DNA of 64,000 nt from Sphagnum compactum (Eukaryota > Bryophyta > Sphagnopsida > Sphagnales): the NCBI GenBank assembly GCA_965153455.1, contig OZ234495.1:11280875-11344874 (forward strand), written 5' to 3'. A program made the translations under genes and the position numbers. Below the pieces are notes generated by a model, which saw only the letters and a list, made by a program, of their open reading frames with translations, was not told where the DNA came from and made no database searches. Positions 12,297-23,699 of this stretch are shown piece after piece. Position 1 is the stretch's first letter; each line of letters starts with the position of its first letter.

Positions 12297-15200
12297 TTAA
12301 ACTTGCTCCATCAGGTAGCCCTGTTGGTTATTGCCACCTGTGATCATATTATTGCCTAGGTCTGCAGTTGCTTGTGTACTACAACCTCTCTTATCCCTTG
12401 AGCCATGGAAAGACCAGGAAGTATGAGAGACAGAGAATGTGCCTGCAGGAGGGCTGCTAGAGTGTTGTGCTGAGAGGGCAGCCGACGATGGAGCAGTGAT
12501 GGGAATTGAGATTGAGAGCTGTGTATTGTTAGGTGCATGGGTGAGGTTGTCAGAGTTGCTGCGTTCTGAGTCATCAACCCCTGACCCCCAGGTCATTGCA
12601 CTTTGGTCACGTGAACGAGGCCAATCATCAAAGAAATGCCGCAATGGCTGTCCCTCAGATTCACGCCCCACACTCACGGATTCTGCTCCCCCCCCATAGG
12701 CGTTGTTCACATAGGCCTGTTGCTGCTGTTGGGATGCAGACTGCATGCCAGATACATCCACCTGGCTAGTTTCTGGTAACAATCCAAAATCCTGCCCCAG
12801 AAGACCCCTCATTTGTGGCGAGTGGTAATGCAAAAGGTTGCTATTGACCTTGGGTTCTGGAGCGGGGCGAATCTTGGTTGACATAGAATTATGCCAGTTG
12901 AGTGATGGCAGCCTTGACAAGTTGCTCATCATCTGTGAATCTTGACCTGGCCCTCCTCCTGTACTTCCCGATGTTTCAGATGACAGTATCTGCTGTTCAG
13001 ATCCAATGCCCTGCTCTGACTTAATCATTGAACCCAAATACCTGTAAAATTCATCCCCACATTGCAATGTGAATTACAGCTCCTTGCACCCCACTAATCA
13101 CAAGCTTCTCTGGAGATGGCAAATGCATTTCAAGTACTCATTAAATTAGACACTAGTGCATCACATGAACTCCACATTACTCCTCAAAGTTCAAAGACAA
13201 AGTACCCACTCATGTGGGTACAAACAGAATACTACAGTTGTTTCTACAAATACACACTTGGAAAATGCCAGAATTCAAAGAGTAGTGCTTTGCTGCTTCC
13301 ATACACTTGCAAGAAACAAAAGAAGGGGTGATAACATGTAAAACACATGAGAGAACAGGAGCAGAGCCATGGTGATGATCGTCACCAGTAGGCTATATTA
13401 TCAATCCTTGAAGAATGCAGACAACTACTTAAAAGCTCCAGGTGATTTTGTGTGTGGTGGAAGTGATAGTATATCAACCTGGAGCTTACAAGCTTTATCT
13501 TCTAGACATTGTAACTGGAATGCATGACAATGGGTGTAATGCCATGAGACCCATCAAGAGTACCTGTAGTCTTTGTTGGAGAGGTTTGAAGCTCCAGAGG
13601 GACTGGAAGTGAGACTTGGGAGCTGGCCAAACTGTGAGGAGGCAGCTGGCGAGGATCCTCCTCCAGATCCAGGACTCCCTGAATGTGAGCTGGAGAAGCT
13701 CTTCACGGATAAGTTGGAAGGCCGCAAGCTACTGAGGGAAAAGGAGGAGGCAGACGTGGGTGCTGAGCCGGTGCTGCGTATGGGCCCCACGTTTGTGATT
13801 CCTGACACAGCAGCAGCTCCCCCCGATGATGATGTTGCAGACCCAGGCCCCGGCGGCCCCCCCGTAGCGCCTGCCTGTCCATCTGCGTGCCTTCGAGGAC
13901 GGTGACGGCCCCGGTGCATGTGCCTCTCGCAGTACTTCTGGTCAGGTACCACATCCCGTCCGCATCTCCATTTCTTCCCATCCGTTCTCCGGCAACGCCC
14001 TGGCTCAGGGTCTGCGTTGCTCGGCACTCCTCGGTGTATGGGTCCCCACCTCACTAGACCACCACGAAAGATAGAAAGACACAGAGAGACAGAGAGACAG
14101 AGAGAAGGTCAAGAATCGGAGCTGGAGATCAAAAGGCCATACGATGCACAAGAAAGAATCACAATGCATATGAGCTGCATTGTTCGCAAGAACATGCAAG
14201 CAGATGTTATCTAGAGGAGCAGATGCAGATCAGATGGACATGTCGAAGCTCACGGTTTGCAGCGTGGTGGGAGGCAGTCATGCCGCTGATGAGGTCAGCT
14301 ACGCTCCTGCGGATGGGAATCAGCAGATCCTGCGGTACATTCACGCCGGCCATCATGTACTTGAAGATGAGGGCTTGGTGCTCCAATTCAGCCCACTGGC
14401 CAGAAGTGAACGGAGCGCGACCCCCACTCATGGAGCTGTGCAGAGACTGCGTCCCCATCTCGTTCATCCCCTCCGCTCCCCCACACAGTGATGCACCTGC
14501 AACCACCAAACAGTTAGTCACAAGAGCCTTTTATGAACACAGCCAGCCGCCTTGTTCTCCTATTATACGATTTTCCTCTAACAATAGAAAAAAAAGCTTG
14601 AGCATCGGCAGCTACAACGAGCTGCTTGCCGCTCCCCACCCACCAAGCTCCAAAAGATCACTGACTGTTAAACTGAGTATGTACTAGCTACAAAGACTGG
14701 CTTCAGATCGGGCGAGTCCCCAGGTTAGACCAGGCGCCAGTGCTGAGAACAGTTCTCAAAACCACCAGCCACAGACTTACAGCTGCTGGAACCACCCACA
14801 TTGCCACAAAACACAAACCACAATGGTCACTCGCTTCTTTCTAAGATGCCGGAAAAAGAAAACCACCCAAATCCGGCGAAATCCGGGAGCTCCCACTCTT
14901 TGCTGCAACAGAGCAGCTAGAAAAGCCCCAAAAAAACAAAAAACCCGCCCCACACCCCGAGCGTTCTTCCGCCAAGCAGCAAGCAGTTCACCGCTGGCAC
15001 TAGTGATGCCGTAGTCTGAAACTAGCGCTCGTCTATGTCGTTCCTGGGAAAAAAGAAAAGAGAGAGAGAACAAAAAAGTAGCAAGAGAGGTTGCCTAGCA
15101 GCAAGAAGTTTAACATCAATCGCCCGAATAAAAGAGAAAAAAAAAGAAGACCAGCTGCCTCTACAATTATTACTAGTGCGTTCCTCAAGAGCGAGCGAGC

Positions 15201-15765
15201 TAGCTAGCTAGTAGGCGTAGTTGTACTGTTACAATGGACTGATATCAAGCAGCCCAGCAACAACAACACCACGTCAGGCAAGGCAGTGCAAGTAAGGAAC
15301 ATAATGTGCGGGCCTGGGAGCATTTAAGAAGCGACTGATTCCTGGTACGATTCACCAATTACCGCACTCACGAGCCCTCCAGTCCACACAAGCTGCGACA
15401 TGATTCTGCAATAATGGGAAGATGGGCTAATGCTGACTGCTGCTGGCTGCTCCTTGCTACTAACTTACTTACTGCTTGCTAGCTAAATGGCTGCTACTAC
15501 TACTGCTGCTCGCTGCTGCAGCGCCATGCTCCTTCGACGTCGGACGTTGCAACTAAGTTACTTGGTTTTAGCTACCACCCCCCATCTCCCCGCCCCATCA
15601 TTTTATACCTACAAGCTCTTTCTCATTTAGATACCCACCGGCGGGCTTGTAGTGATGGTAAGCAGCGCTTTGATGATTGTAGGCTGACGACGAGAGTGGT
15701 CCGCTCTCTCCCCTTATGAGCAACCTGGTATCACACAACCCTGGGCCGCCATGTTCGCTCCCCAT
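12297..15765 (-). CDS. GRF: Growth-regulating factor (GRF) transcription factor, 4 coding exons, 544 aa
   Basis: Plant GRFs are nuclear transcription factors that act with GIF (AN3) co-activators to promote cell proliferation in leaves and meristems. I model exons 15765-15609, 14496-14254, 14053-13564 and 13041-12297, with introns of 1112, 200 and 522 nt. All introns are GT..AG and the phases agree (1, 1, 2), giving 544 residues. The start is the first ATG after an in-frame TAA at 15777-15775. The QLQ domain (GIF binding) is at about 81-117, with Q86, L90 and Q93 in the QX3LX2Q pattern. The WRC domain (DNA binding and nuclear import) is at about 148-190, with C154, C164, C175 and H178 fitting CX9CX10CX2H. 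Motifs typical of the C-terminal half follow: [11 protein letters not shown] (428-438) and TQLSISIP (470-477). The N-terminal 53 residues rest only on the ORF and splice logic; a shorter form could start at the ATG at 14467-14465. The gene is GC- and CpG-rich, unlike its surroundings. The family call is very secure, but the paralogue cannot be assigned. Confidence 0.95.
13881..13901 (-). promoter_or_regulatory. Diverged miR396-target position in the WRC exon
   Basis: In seed-plant GRFs the miR396 site lies at the end of the WRC domain, over codons for R-S-R-K-P-V-E. The corresponding codons here are CGT CCT CGA AGG CAC GCA GAT (R-P-R-R-H-A-D). Against the canonical site as I know it, 9 of 21 positions differ, spread over the whole site. 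This is a positional annotation of a site that appears not to be functional; it is not a claim that miR396 binds. Whether the lineage ever had the site here or lost it cannot be told from this window. Confidence 0.7.
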
Positions 15766-15851
15766 ACTACTCGCTTACTGAGAATGGAGTTGTTCCGCTG
15801 TGCTTGCTGCTACTCTACGACTACTACTCCTGAGTACTAAGTCCTCACCCT

Positions 15852-15882
<31 letters not shown>

Positions 15883-15960
15883 CGCGTCAATTCTTGCACG
15901 TCGTCCTCGTCGTCGTCTTCTTCTTCTCTTTCTTTCGTTCGTTCGTTCCTCGCCGTGACT
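15766..15960 (-). promoter_or_regulatory. Purine-rich GRF 5' leader/promoter with GA repeat
   Basis: Just upstream of the GRF start codon the minus strand is almost purely purine over long stretches. A (GA)n tract lies at 15882-15851, and GAAC/GAAG-rich sequence continues to about 15960. There is no ATG between 15960 and the chosen start, so no upstream ORF is expected in this leader. GA repeats are known binding sites for plant BBR/BPC (GAGA-binding) proteins, which makes this a plausible regulatory tract. No TATA box is evident upstream, and the transcription start cannot be placed. Confidence 0.5.
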
Positions 15961-16500
15961 TCCTATCTCACCCCCTCATTCCTCCGCCCCGCCTCCCCTC
16001 CCCCCACCACCTTTCCCCGACGTCGCGCTTACGAGAGTTTGTAGGGCCACGCACTCGGAGTAGAATAACAGCGAAGGACGCAACGGAACAGCGCAACAGA
16101 AGACAACAACAGACCACAAACAACACAGGGGTAGAAGAAGGCGGCCGGCCGGGCAGTCGAAGCAGACGGCAGAGGCGGCTTTTGGGGATGCCCGGGTTTT
16201 TAGGGTTTTTTTTGCCACCTCCTTTTTTTCCCTGGGTTTGGCCAAGTTAGATTGAAATGCCTTTTAGTGGGTAGTAGTGTTCCCCCTGGGACTTGTTTTG
16301 TGTTGCAAGTAATAAGTCTGGTGAGAAGGGGGAAAAAAAACACAACCCCTGCAAAATGGAACCAACAGATGCCAAAGAAAGAAAGAAACAGGCTTCCTTG
16401 CTTGCTGGCTGGCTGGCTGGTTGGCTGGGGTCCCCACCATGTAATCAACAGATCCTCTTGGTAAGATTTGGCTTGTGAGTATTATTCCAGTGTAAGAACA
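15961..16500 (-). promoter_or_regulatory. Probable GRF upstream region, CpG-rich
   Basis: GC-rich DNA upstream of the GRF leader, containing many CpG dinucleotides around 16010-16190. This continues the CpG-rich block that covers exons 1-3. Short open frames on both strands (for example 15976-16245 minus and 15894-16250 plus) look like by-products of GC-rich sequence. I see no domain in them. It is best read as promoter or upstream control DNA of the GRF gene. Confidence 0.4.
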
Positions 16501-16532
16501 AGCTGGTCAGGGTTGGGAGGTGAGAGAAAGGG

Positions 16533-16574
16533 GGTACCATGGTAAAACGTAACTAATCCCTGGTACCATGGTAG
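16533..16574. repeat. Pair of GGTACCATGGTA motifs
   Basis: The near-palindromic 12-mer GGTACCATGGTA occurs twice within about 30 bp here. A related TACCATGGTACC lies near 28888, and ACCATGGTA-like words occur elsewhere in the window. They may be ends of miniature elements or a simple palindromic repeat; I cannot define an element boundary. Confidence 0.5.
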
Positions 16575-16729
16575 AGAGTGCCAAAAACAATTGGGTTTAT
16601 TCTAGTTGTTATAAATATTGGTCCCAAGACTAAATCATGGTCTCCCAGTTCAAATTTAGCATTTCCTGGGTTAAATATAGCCACTAAGAAGGCCTCGATT
16701 AATAAAATGTGGGCATGGGTGTAAGGGTG

Positions 16730-16760
16730 CCCCCTCCCCCCCCCCCCCCCCCCCCCCCCC
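16730..16760. repeat. Poly-C tract, one interruption (31 nt)
   Basis: C5-T-C25 on the plus strand (poly-G on the minus strand). It lies just upstream of the GRF promoter region, at the point where the sequence returns to AT-rich DNA. Exact length is likely to be unreliable. Confidence 0.85.
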
Positions 16761-19700
16761 AGGATTGTATGTATGTGCTATCTGAGTGGCCGGTTGAAAG
16801 ATCAATTTGGTGACTTTATTTTTCTTCATCTGGTTGGCTTCTTCCACCTAAAACCTAGCTTTGAGATTGTTGACCTTAATTGACCTTGGTATGTTGTTTG
16901 CAATGTAAACCAGTTATCACATCACACAAACAACAATAGTGACAAAAGTTGCACCAAAGTTGCAAAAGTCGTGCTATATATATGTATACATATATAGCCA
17001 GCAAACAAGCAACATTAATTGTTTGATTCCAAAGGTCACCCCTTGCATGCACACATTATGTGCACATGTTTAATTTGCCAAAAATAACACCCTAAATAGC
17101 CCACTGAGTTTCCTTGTCCCAATTCATCTACGACCCCACCTCCATAGGTGATAATACAAAAGGGAGTTGTTTCACTCTAGTAGAACAACTCCATTTCATA
17201 TGAGCTGAAATAAACATATAATATTGTGTTTCTTTCCACTTCCAATAACAGATATTCAAAATACTCCAACCATCCAAAGATCAGTTGGAGTATTTTGAAA
17301 TCTGCATTGGTCAAGTAGACCATTATTTTTTCAATTGAAGAACTGGGTATTTCTGTCCACCCCCTCAACCCAAAATAATAATAGTAGTGTGTGACTAGGG
17401 AGGTGCACCTTGGTGTGTTCAAAATTTCATTCCAAGAAACTGAGATGATGACTCTTTCACCCTACCCTTTTGATCAGTCAACTGACCCAACCAAGTGTGA
17501 TCAAGTAGTTGTGGGTCTTTGATGAATAAAACACCTCTCTCCTCCAATCTCCTCCTTGTGTCCCTTGTCATTGAAGGTAGCTACTTCGTAGCCGTCATGA
17601 GAATGTGAGGCAAATTGAAGTGCAAGTTTCTCCTTCCACTGTGTTACCACAATTTTAATTATCTGTTTCCTTCAATGTAGTAGCAAAGAAGTTAGGTCTG
17701 ATCAGCTGCTGTATATTGTAGAGGAAAGAGGCTCTAGCTTTGGCTAATGTCCGCTAAATGTTTGTGTGTTTGTTAAGTTCACATCTCATTCATACTATCT
17801 ACTATTTTCACATATTTGTTATTTGTGATAGATTTGATACTCCATGTTCTTTGAATAGCTAACTTGGACTTGAGCCAAAGTTGATGCTGTTTGCACCTCT
17901 TCCTCACGTGGTATACATTGTTTTTAAAAGTATTTTAAAGGTGGGTTGGTTTCAAGAGGAATGAATCACTTGTCCAATGGCCCAAAGAAAAATACAAGCA
18001 ATAAAATTAGAACTACAATAGTTTAGTGTAAGCTCTTGGTTTTGAAATGTGTTTCAACCTCCATCTGGATAATAAGTCCTTTCAAACACTTAGCAACAAA
18101 GGGATGATTCCATGCGGTTCCTACAATTTGGAATGATAACCCTCACAACTACTTACAAGTAAACCCATGGCCAAAAGTGTTTCCATGATCAATCAACCAG
18201 TAAGTTTGGATGATACAAAGAGCAAAAATATTTAATGGAATCATCTTCAGACTCTACAAGAATCATCCATTTGCAAGGGCATGTTTGACACATACTTTTT
18301 TTTCAATTTGAAAGAAAATTGAAATACCTTTCTTCCTTCATTTCCATAGGAGGTGGGAGCCACCAATGTTGTTCAGTTCTTGATGTTGACAACAAACTTC
18401 AGTTCTAGGTTTTGGGGTCTTTTCTTTCTTTTTTTGGTTTGATCGCACCTTACTTGTAATTCTGAGAATGGTATATTTGGGTTTATAAAAACTCAGGTTT
18501 CAAAAATTTCTCAAAAAATTGGAGTCTAGCCCAATTTTATATCAAGTTTGGTTCCGTCTACATTGCACTCAACTAAATTTTTAGTTTTTGTTTGGTAGTA
18601 TTAGCTTGTCCAACTAATGAAAAATGTAGAAAACAAAAAAATTGTGTAATAATTGTTATGTGCAACCAATCAAAATTAGTAAGTTGCCTAGAACTAGGCT
18701 TGGTTGCTACACATTCTAAAAACTTGTACTCGTATGGCTAGAGGACATGAACATTTTCAAAAGGAAACATGAATACCTCTGTCTCGGTTTGGATTTTAAT
18801 TTTTGCAAAATGTAGTGTCATGGTTTGGATCCAGATTTGATTTTAGTGAAATTTTGAACCTTTAGTATGGATACCCCCAAAACCTAACCTAGACCTAAAC
18901 TTGCTTAATACCTTAAACCTACCAACATTGGTAACCACTAAACAACATTGGACTTTGAAGACTGTACTTCCATTTGGTAGAAGCTTTCATGACAGTGCTA
19001 GGTTGGGTTAAGTTAATGGAGGAAAGACAATTGGACAAAGCACAACCCTAATTGCCCACATTCACTATTCTAAGTCTCCACTCGTGATTTGTGACTTCTA
19101 ATTCTGATTTAGGTTTAAACACACTTATAAGGGCCATATCTACCCATTTAGGTGACTATAGAAAGTAATGGGTTTGTTTGTCATAATGATGTGGTAATTA
19201 TGATTGGTTAAAAATGGGGTAAATTAAAAATTCATGATTTTTCATCACCAAAAAATTTCATGACAAAAAAAGTGTGACATTATATTAATATGTAAAGGTG
19301 TGGATAATTATTCATGATTATATAATTTATCATGCATTCCAAGTCATTAAAAAAAAATTCAAAATCACTGGTTATAGTGTTTTAGAAGTGTTTTTAAATA
19401 TTTTATCATTCATTATATTCATGTCAAATTATTCCACATGTTTTCATAATATATTAAAAGCATTGTCGTGTAAACATATTAAAAACTTGCAACATTAATA
19501 TAGTTTTTGATATTAAAACATGATACTTTTATTTAGTATGAAAGTATCTCATTGCACATGATGTTCACTTGAAAAGCTTTGGAATTAACATTTTGCATAG
19601 GATGATGACCTTGTGATATTAGGAAAGGCAACATTTGCATGGGATGCTAATATGAATGCATTTTAGTTAGGTCTTTTCAAAAACATGCCAATGTAAGACT

Positions 19701-22700
19701 TTAACACTTGAGTCCAAACCCAAAAAATGTTTTAGTAACTTCATGTGGACAATTTTATATGTTTTCTTGCATGATTTCTTTCATATATGTGTGACTAACA
19801 TTCAAAGCTACAAATGGAAGCTCAATGAACACAAACAATTTAACCAAATGGCAATATATGTGTGTATATATATATCCTTTTCTCTACAACCCTACAATAA
19901 GAAAATTGTAGTTTTCAAAATCTTCATATGTTTTATAATCTAATCAAATTCATCTAATGAACATTGCTAAACATATATTTATGCATTTTTTATTCATGAA
20001 ACAAATTTGAAATACATAACTTAAATATGTTCTTTTTAATTTAAAAAAACAATTTGAGACAATTGAAATAGTTTTTTTGAAAAATTCATATGATATTTAT
20101 TTAATATCCATGTTTTATTATTAGATGTGTTTATAAATATTGCATAATTCTAATTGTCTAGGCACATAACAATTCACATTATAATTTTGATGTAATAAAC
20201 ATTGTAAATATCCAAAGTGGGGTTATGTAGTCATCCTTTTGTTATATAATCATTTTGTGACTTGAAATAAAAAAGAAGTCCATTTCTTATTTGGAAGTAG
20301 GGCAAAGCTCATGGGTGGATAATAAAAGTTTGAACAACTTGTGTGATGTTAAGGTTGGGTGGAAAGTTTTTAATAAATCTATGATATTTTTCATATCTAC
20401 TTTTTAAAATTGTTTTGTTCTTAGATTTTGTTCTTCAACTCAGAAAAACGTGTGTTGGGCTTGGGAAAGGAATAAATTATTTTTTATGGTTTTCCATTAT
20501 GTACCAAAAATTGACAAGTGAAATTTCACCTCATCTCGTTTGTAGGTTGGATTCCCCTAATATGTCATTTTTGTTTCTCACCCACACGCACATAGATTGG
20601 AATTGAAATTGGGCCATAGTCCATACACAATATATGCTTTAAGACACCAACACATTGTATTGATCTACTTTTATTGCCCATGTGTGCCTTTGGTTGAAAA
20701 TGAATGGCACCCCATAATCATAATCATCATATTTTCAATTATGCATGAACTACCCAATAGTGATGCATGGTATCATAGTTTGGTTGTTCATGATAGAAGA
20801 AAAGGTTTGAGATGCATTTTTATAGTCGTTAACTTACAAAGTTTAGGTTTTTGGTTTTTTCTAGCATTGTTTTAATTGTGGTCATGGCATTTAATATGTG
20901 ATAAATTGATAGAAGGTTAATGGAAATAATAATTTTCATACTTGGAAAAACAAGATTGAGTTTTTTTTGCATGGGAAAATTTTAAATGAAATCACTTGAG
21001 GTTAAGAGCTGAATTTGGAAAAATTATTCTTAAAAGAAGCACTCTAGAACATCACTTGTTCATGAAGATGGACAAGTTTGTTCATTGGACAAACTTATAA
21101 ACATTTTTTTTTGTTACATTGTGTAATAGTGCCCCAATAATGCAAAGAATGTAAAAGACACTTGAGACAACTTCTTCACAATATTTGAGAACTCACACAT
21201 GTTGATAATTGATTATAATTATATCAAAAGTCTCAAATTCTTAAATGAAGGAAGGCATTTTCATGCAAGTTCACATCAATGAATTTCAAATGAAAGAATC
21301 AATTAGAAAACATTGATCATTGATTTTCCAATGAAGTTTTGACATTTACATTTATAAGGATTTTACCATCTTCTTTCCATACCCTAGTTATTTCATTTCA
21401 TATTGATACTAATGAATTATCCATGGAGGTAATATGTGGACAATTGTTGTAAGAAAAATAAAGTGATTTGGGTAATAAAAGTGTAACCATGGTACAAAAC
21501 CAAAAACACTACATGTTAAAAGTACAAACATGATATTAAGACCCAACCCCACCTCCTTTTTGCTTTGCTTAACAAGCACTAGGTTGTCTAATCAAAATAA
21601 TGCACAGTTAAATTAAATTAGTTATTCATGAATATATTTTTAGATTCGTTATTTACAAGTTGACATAAAATTCTTATCACTCAAAAAAAGTCAATTATAC
21701 TATTATGTACATGTGTATAGAAAATGTATGTATAAAAAATGAAAGCATTGTACTCAAAAACTTTTTTTTAAAAAATGGATTAAGTAGCATTGTTTACATT
21801 CTTTTAAAAGTGTTTTTCAATACTGTATATTCATTATATTTGTTTCAAACTTATAAAAATGTTTTCATAATGTATTTGAAACATATTGTAAAATTATATC
21901 AAACAATTTCAACATTAATTTAACTTACCATTTAAAACATGAAAACTTAAATAGGTGTTACACCTTTGATGAGTCTTAATTTTGTGTTCAAGGACCCTTA
22001 AGGGTGATATTAAAAAGTTCAGAAAAGGCATGTAAATTAAAAGAAGCCATGGATTGAAAAGCCAAAGAAGGGAATTTGCTATTATTGGGGCAAATTTTTT
22101 AATCATTTTGTAAAATGACATGTCAAGAAAAAAGATTGGAATAACAAGTTCAAAGGTTCGTCACAACTTAAGGGGTATAGTATGCAAGGTTGGACTTCTT
22201 GAAACTACTTACAAATTTTTTACAATTCATAAGGGTATTTGATTTCCATGGAACTTCATAATATCTCACTTCTAAGGTTCCAAAAACAAGTATTTTCAAT
22301 TTTTAGGAATTGTTTTTGGGTCACAAAGATATTTTGGAAACAACAATAATTTTTTATGTGTATGGAAAATGAATTATTGTTTTCAAACAATCAACTAGGA
22401 TTTCCAATTGCATTGGAAATCAAAGTTGGCAATTCATTGATTACTCAATTAACATAACAAGGCTAAAAGTGGAATTTGAAACCATTAGATGTTGGTTGAA
22501 ATGTTTTGATTAAGATAAAATGATTTTTGGGGTTGTTGAAGAAGGGAATTTAGACAAGTGGGTTGGAGTTTTTCAAACCTTGGTTCTAGATTGATCATCG
22601 TACTTAAAAAGAATATCACAATGCATTAGTGTGTCTTTCATGACTACATCATATTACTAAATAGTGAAATATGATGCATTATTTAAGACATATGTAGTTG

Positions 22701-22960
22701 TATATGGCATATTTTATTTTAAGTAACTTTTTATATTGGATTATGTAGTCACGAAAGACACATTTTGACATAATTAATGATTTATAGCATTAGAGGCTTG
22801 AACATGTCTTTATGCAACACCTAACACCATACCCAAAAATGACCTTGTCAAGGACATGGATATCAATGGAGATCATTACTTTTTTTTGTGATTGCTGTGT
22901 TTACCATCATATGCCATTTCCTTTGAGTGAGAGTTTTTGAGCAAAAATAATTATTGAATT
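16761..22960. other. AT-rich intergenic DNA, nothing identified
   Basis: About 6 kb with low GC and no reading frame that I could tie to a protein family. An almost perfect TA-rich palindrome lies at 16973-16998. Short frames at 19298-19943 and 20415-20875 carry no recognisable motif. Old, unreadable transposon sequence is the likely content, but that is inference. Confidence 0.5.
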
Positions 22961-22964
22961 TGTG

Positions 22965-23682
22965 CACATATATTTATGTGATCCCATGGTAACAACATTT
23001 CATAGAGGGGCAAAATATGTAATGACCTTCTTGGATGATTGTTCTAAGAAGAATTTCTAGGATTGTAATGAAACACATTTCTTGTTATTTGAAAGAGACA
23101 ATTGATTTTGGTTTATGTTTCAAAAGAGGCATTGAAGATATTATAATGAGCCAAGTGCATTTTGAATAGGTTGTCTTCCATAGCCAAGATTCCAAAATGA
23201 ACATTATGGGTAGAAATGTTTTGAATGATTTGTTTACCATATCCAAATAATTGATGAAAACATTATGGGCTTGTTGCATTCCAAAAGTATTGTTCACCAA
23301 AGCCATTGTTCTAATGGGAACCAATGGTATTATTTATAAAAATACACAAATGAATATGTTTATTGTGAGATAGATTACATTGTTAATATTGATGATTATT
23401 GATGCACATTAGGTTATGTTTCATATTAGGAAATGGAACTATAACTTGGAGTAGCATGAAATAAAAGTTTATTGTTATGTTGTTAACAAAAGTTGAATAT
23501 ATGGTCATTTCTTGAGCACCAAGGTAGGTAATGTGATTATCATCATTTTTGGGGATATTGGTCAATCATAAATTTTAAATTCTTTATATAATATGATGAT
23601 AATCAAAGTTATATATCTCTACCAAAAAACCCAACCTTAAATATGCTCATGCAAAGCATATTGAGATTCAATATCATGTTAT
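22965..23682 (+). pseudogene. Ty1/copia retrotransposon relic: integrase start joined to RNase H end
   Basis: Two parts of a copia Pol polyprotein are readable on the plus strand. At 22974-23061 the frame gives an integrase-core opening, with a DPM segment where copia normally has D-x-C-G-P-M, then GAKYVMTFLDDCS. At 23344-23682 the frames give the end of RNase H: an IDD..GYV segment, LGNGTITWSS, a TKVEYM segment corresponding to TEAEYM, DNQS, and finally KHIEIQYH. Only about 280 bp separate the parts, whereas a complete element has roughly 2 kb or more of integrase and reverse transcriptase there. The element is therefore internally deleted. It is also broken by several stops (many explained by C-to-T change) and by frameshifts. 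No LTRs were identified. Confidence 0.8.
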
Positions 23683-23699
23683 GACCCTAACCTTGAGCT

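Noticed and set aside
13573-13905. 110-codon plus-strand frame opposite the GRF WRC exon, plus the 92-codon minus frame at 13703-13981
   Set aside because: Both are shadows of the GC-rich GRF exon 3 in other frames. Only the frame carrying the WRC domain has conserved motifs.
14223-14687. 154-codon plus-strand frame overlapping GRF exon 2
   Set aside because: It is antisense to the QLQ exon and runs into intron 1. It shows no domain.
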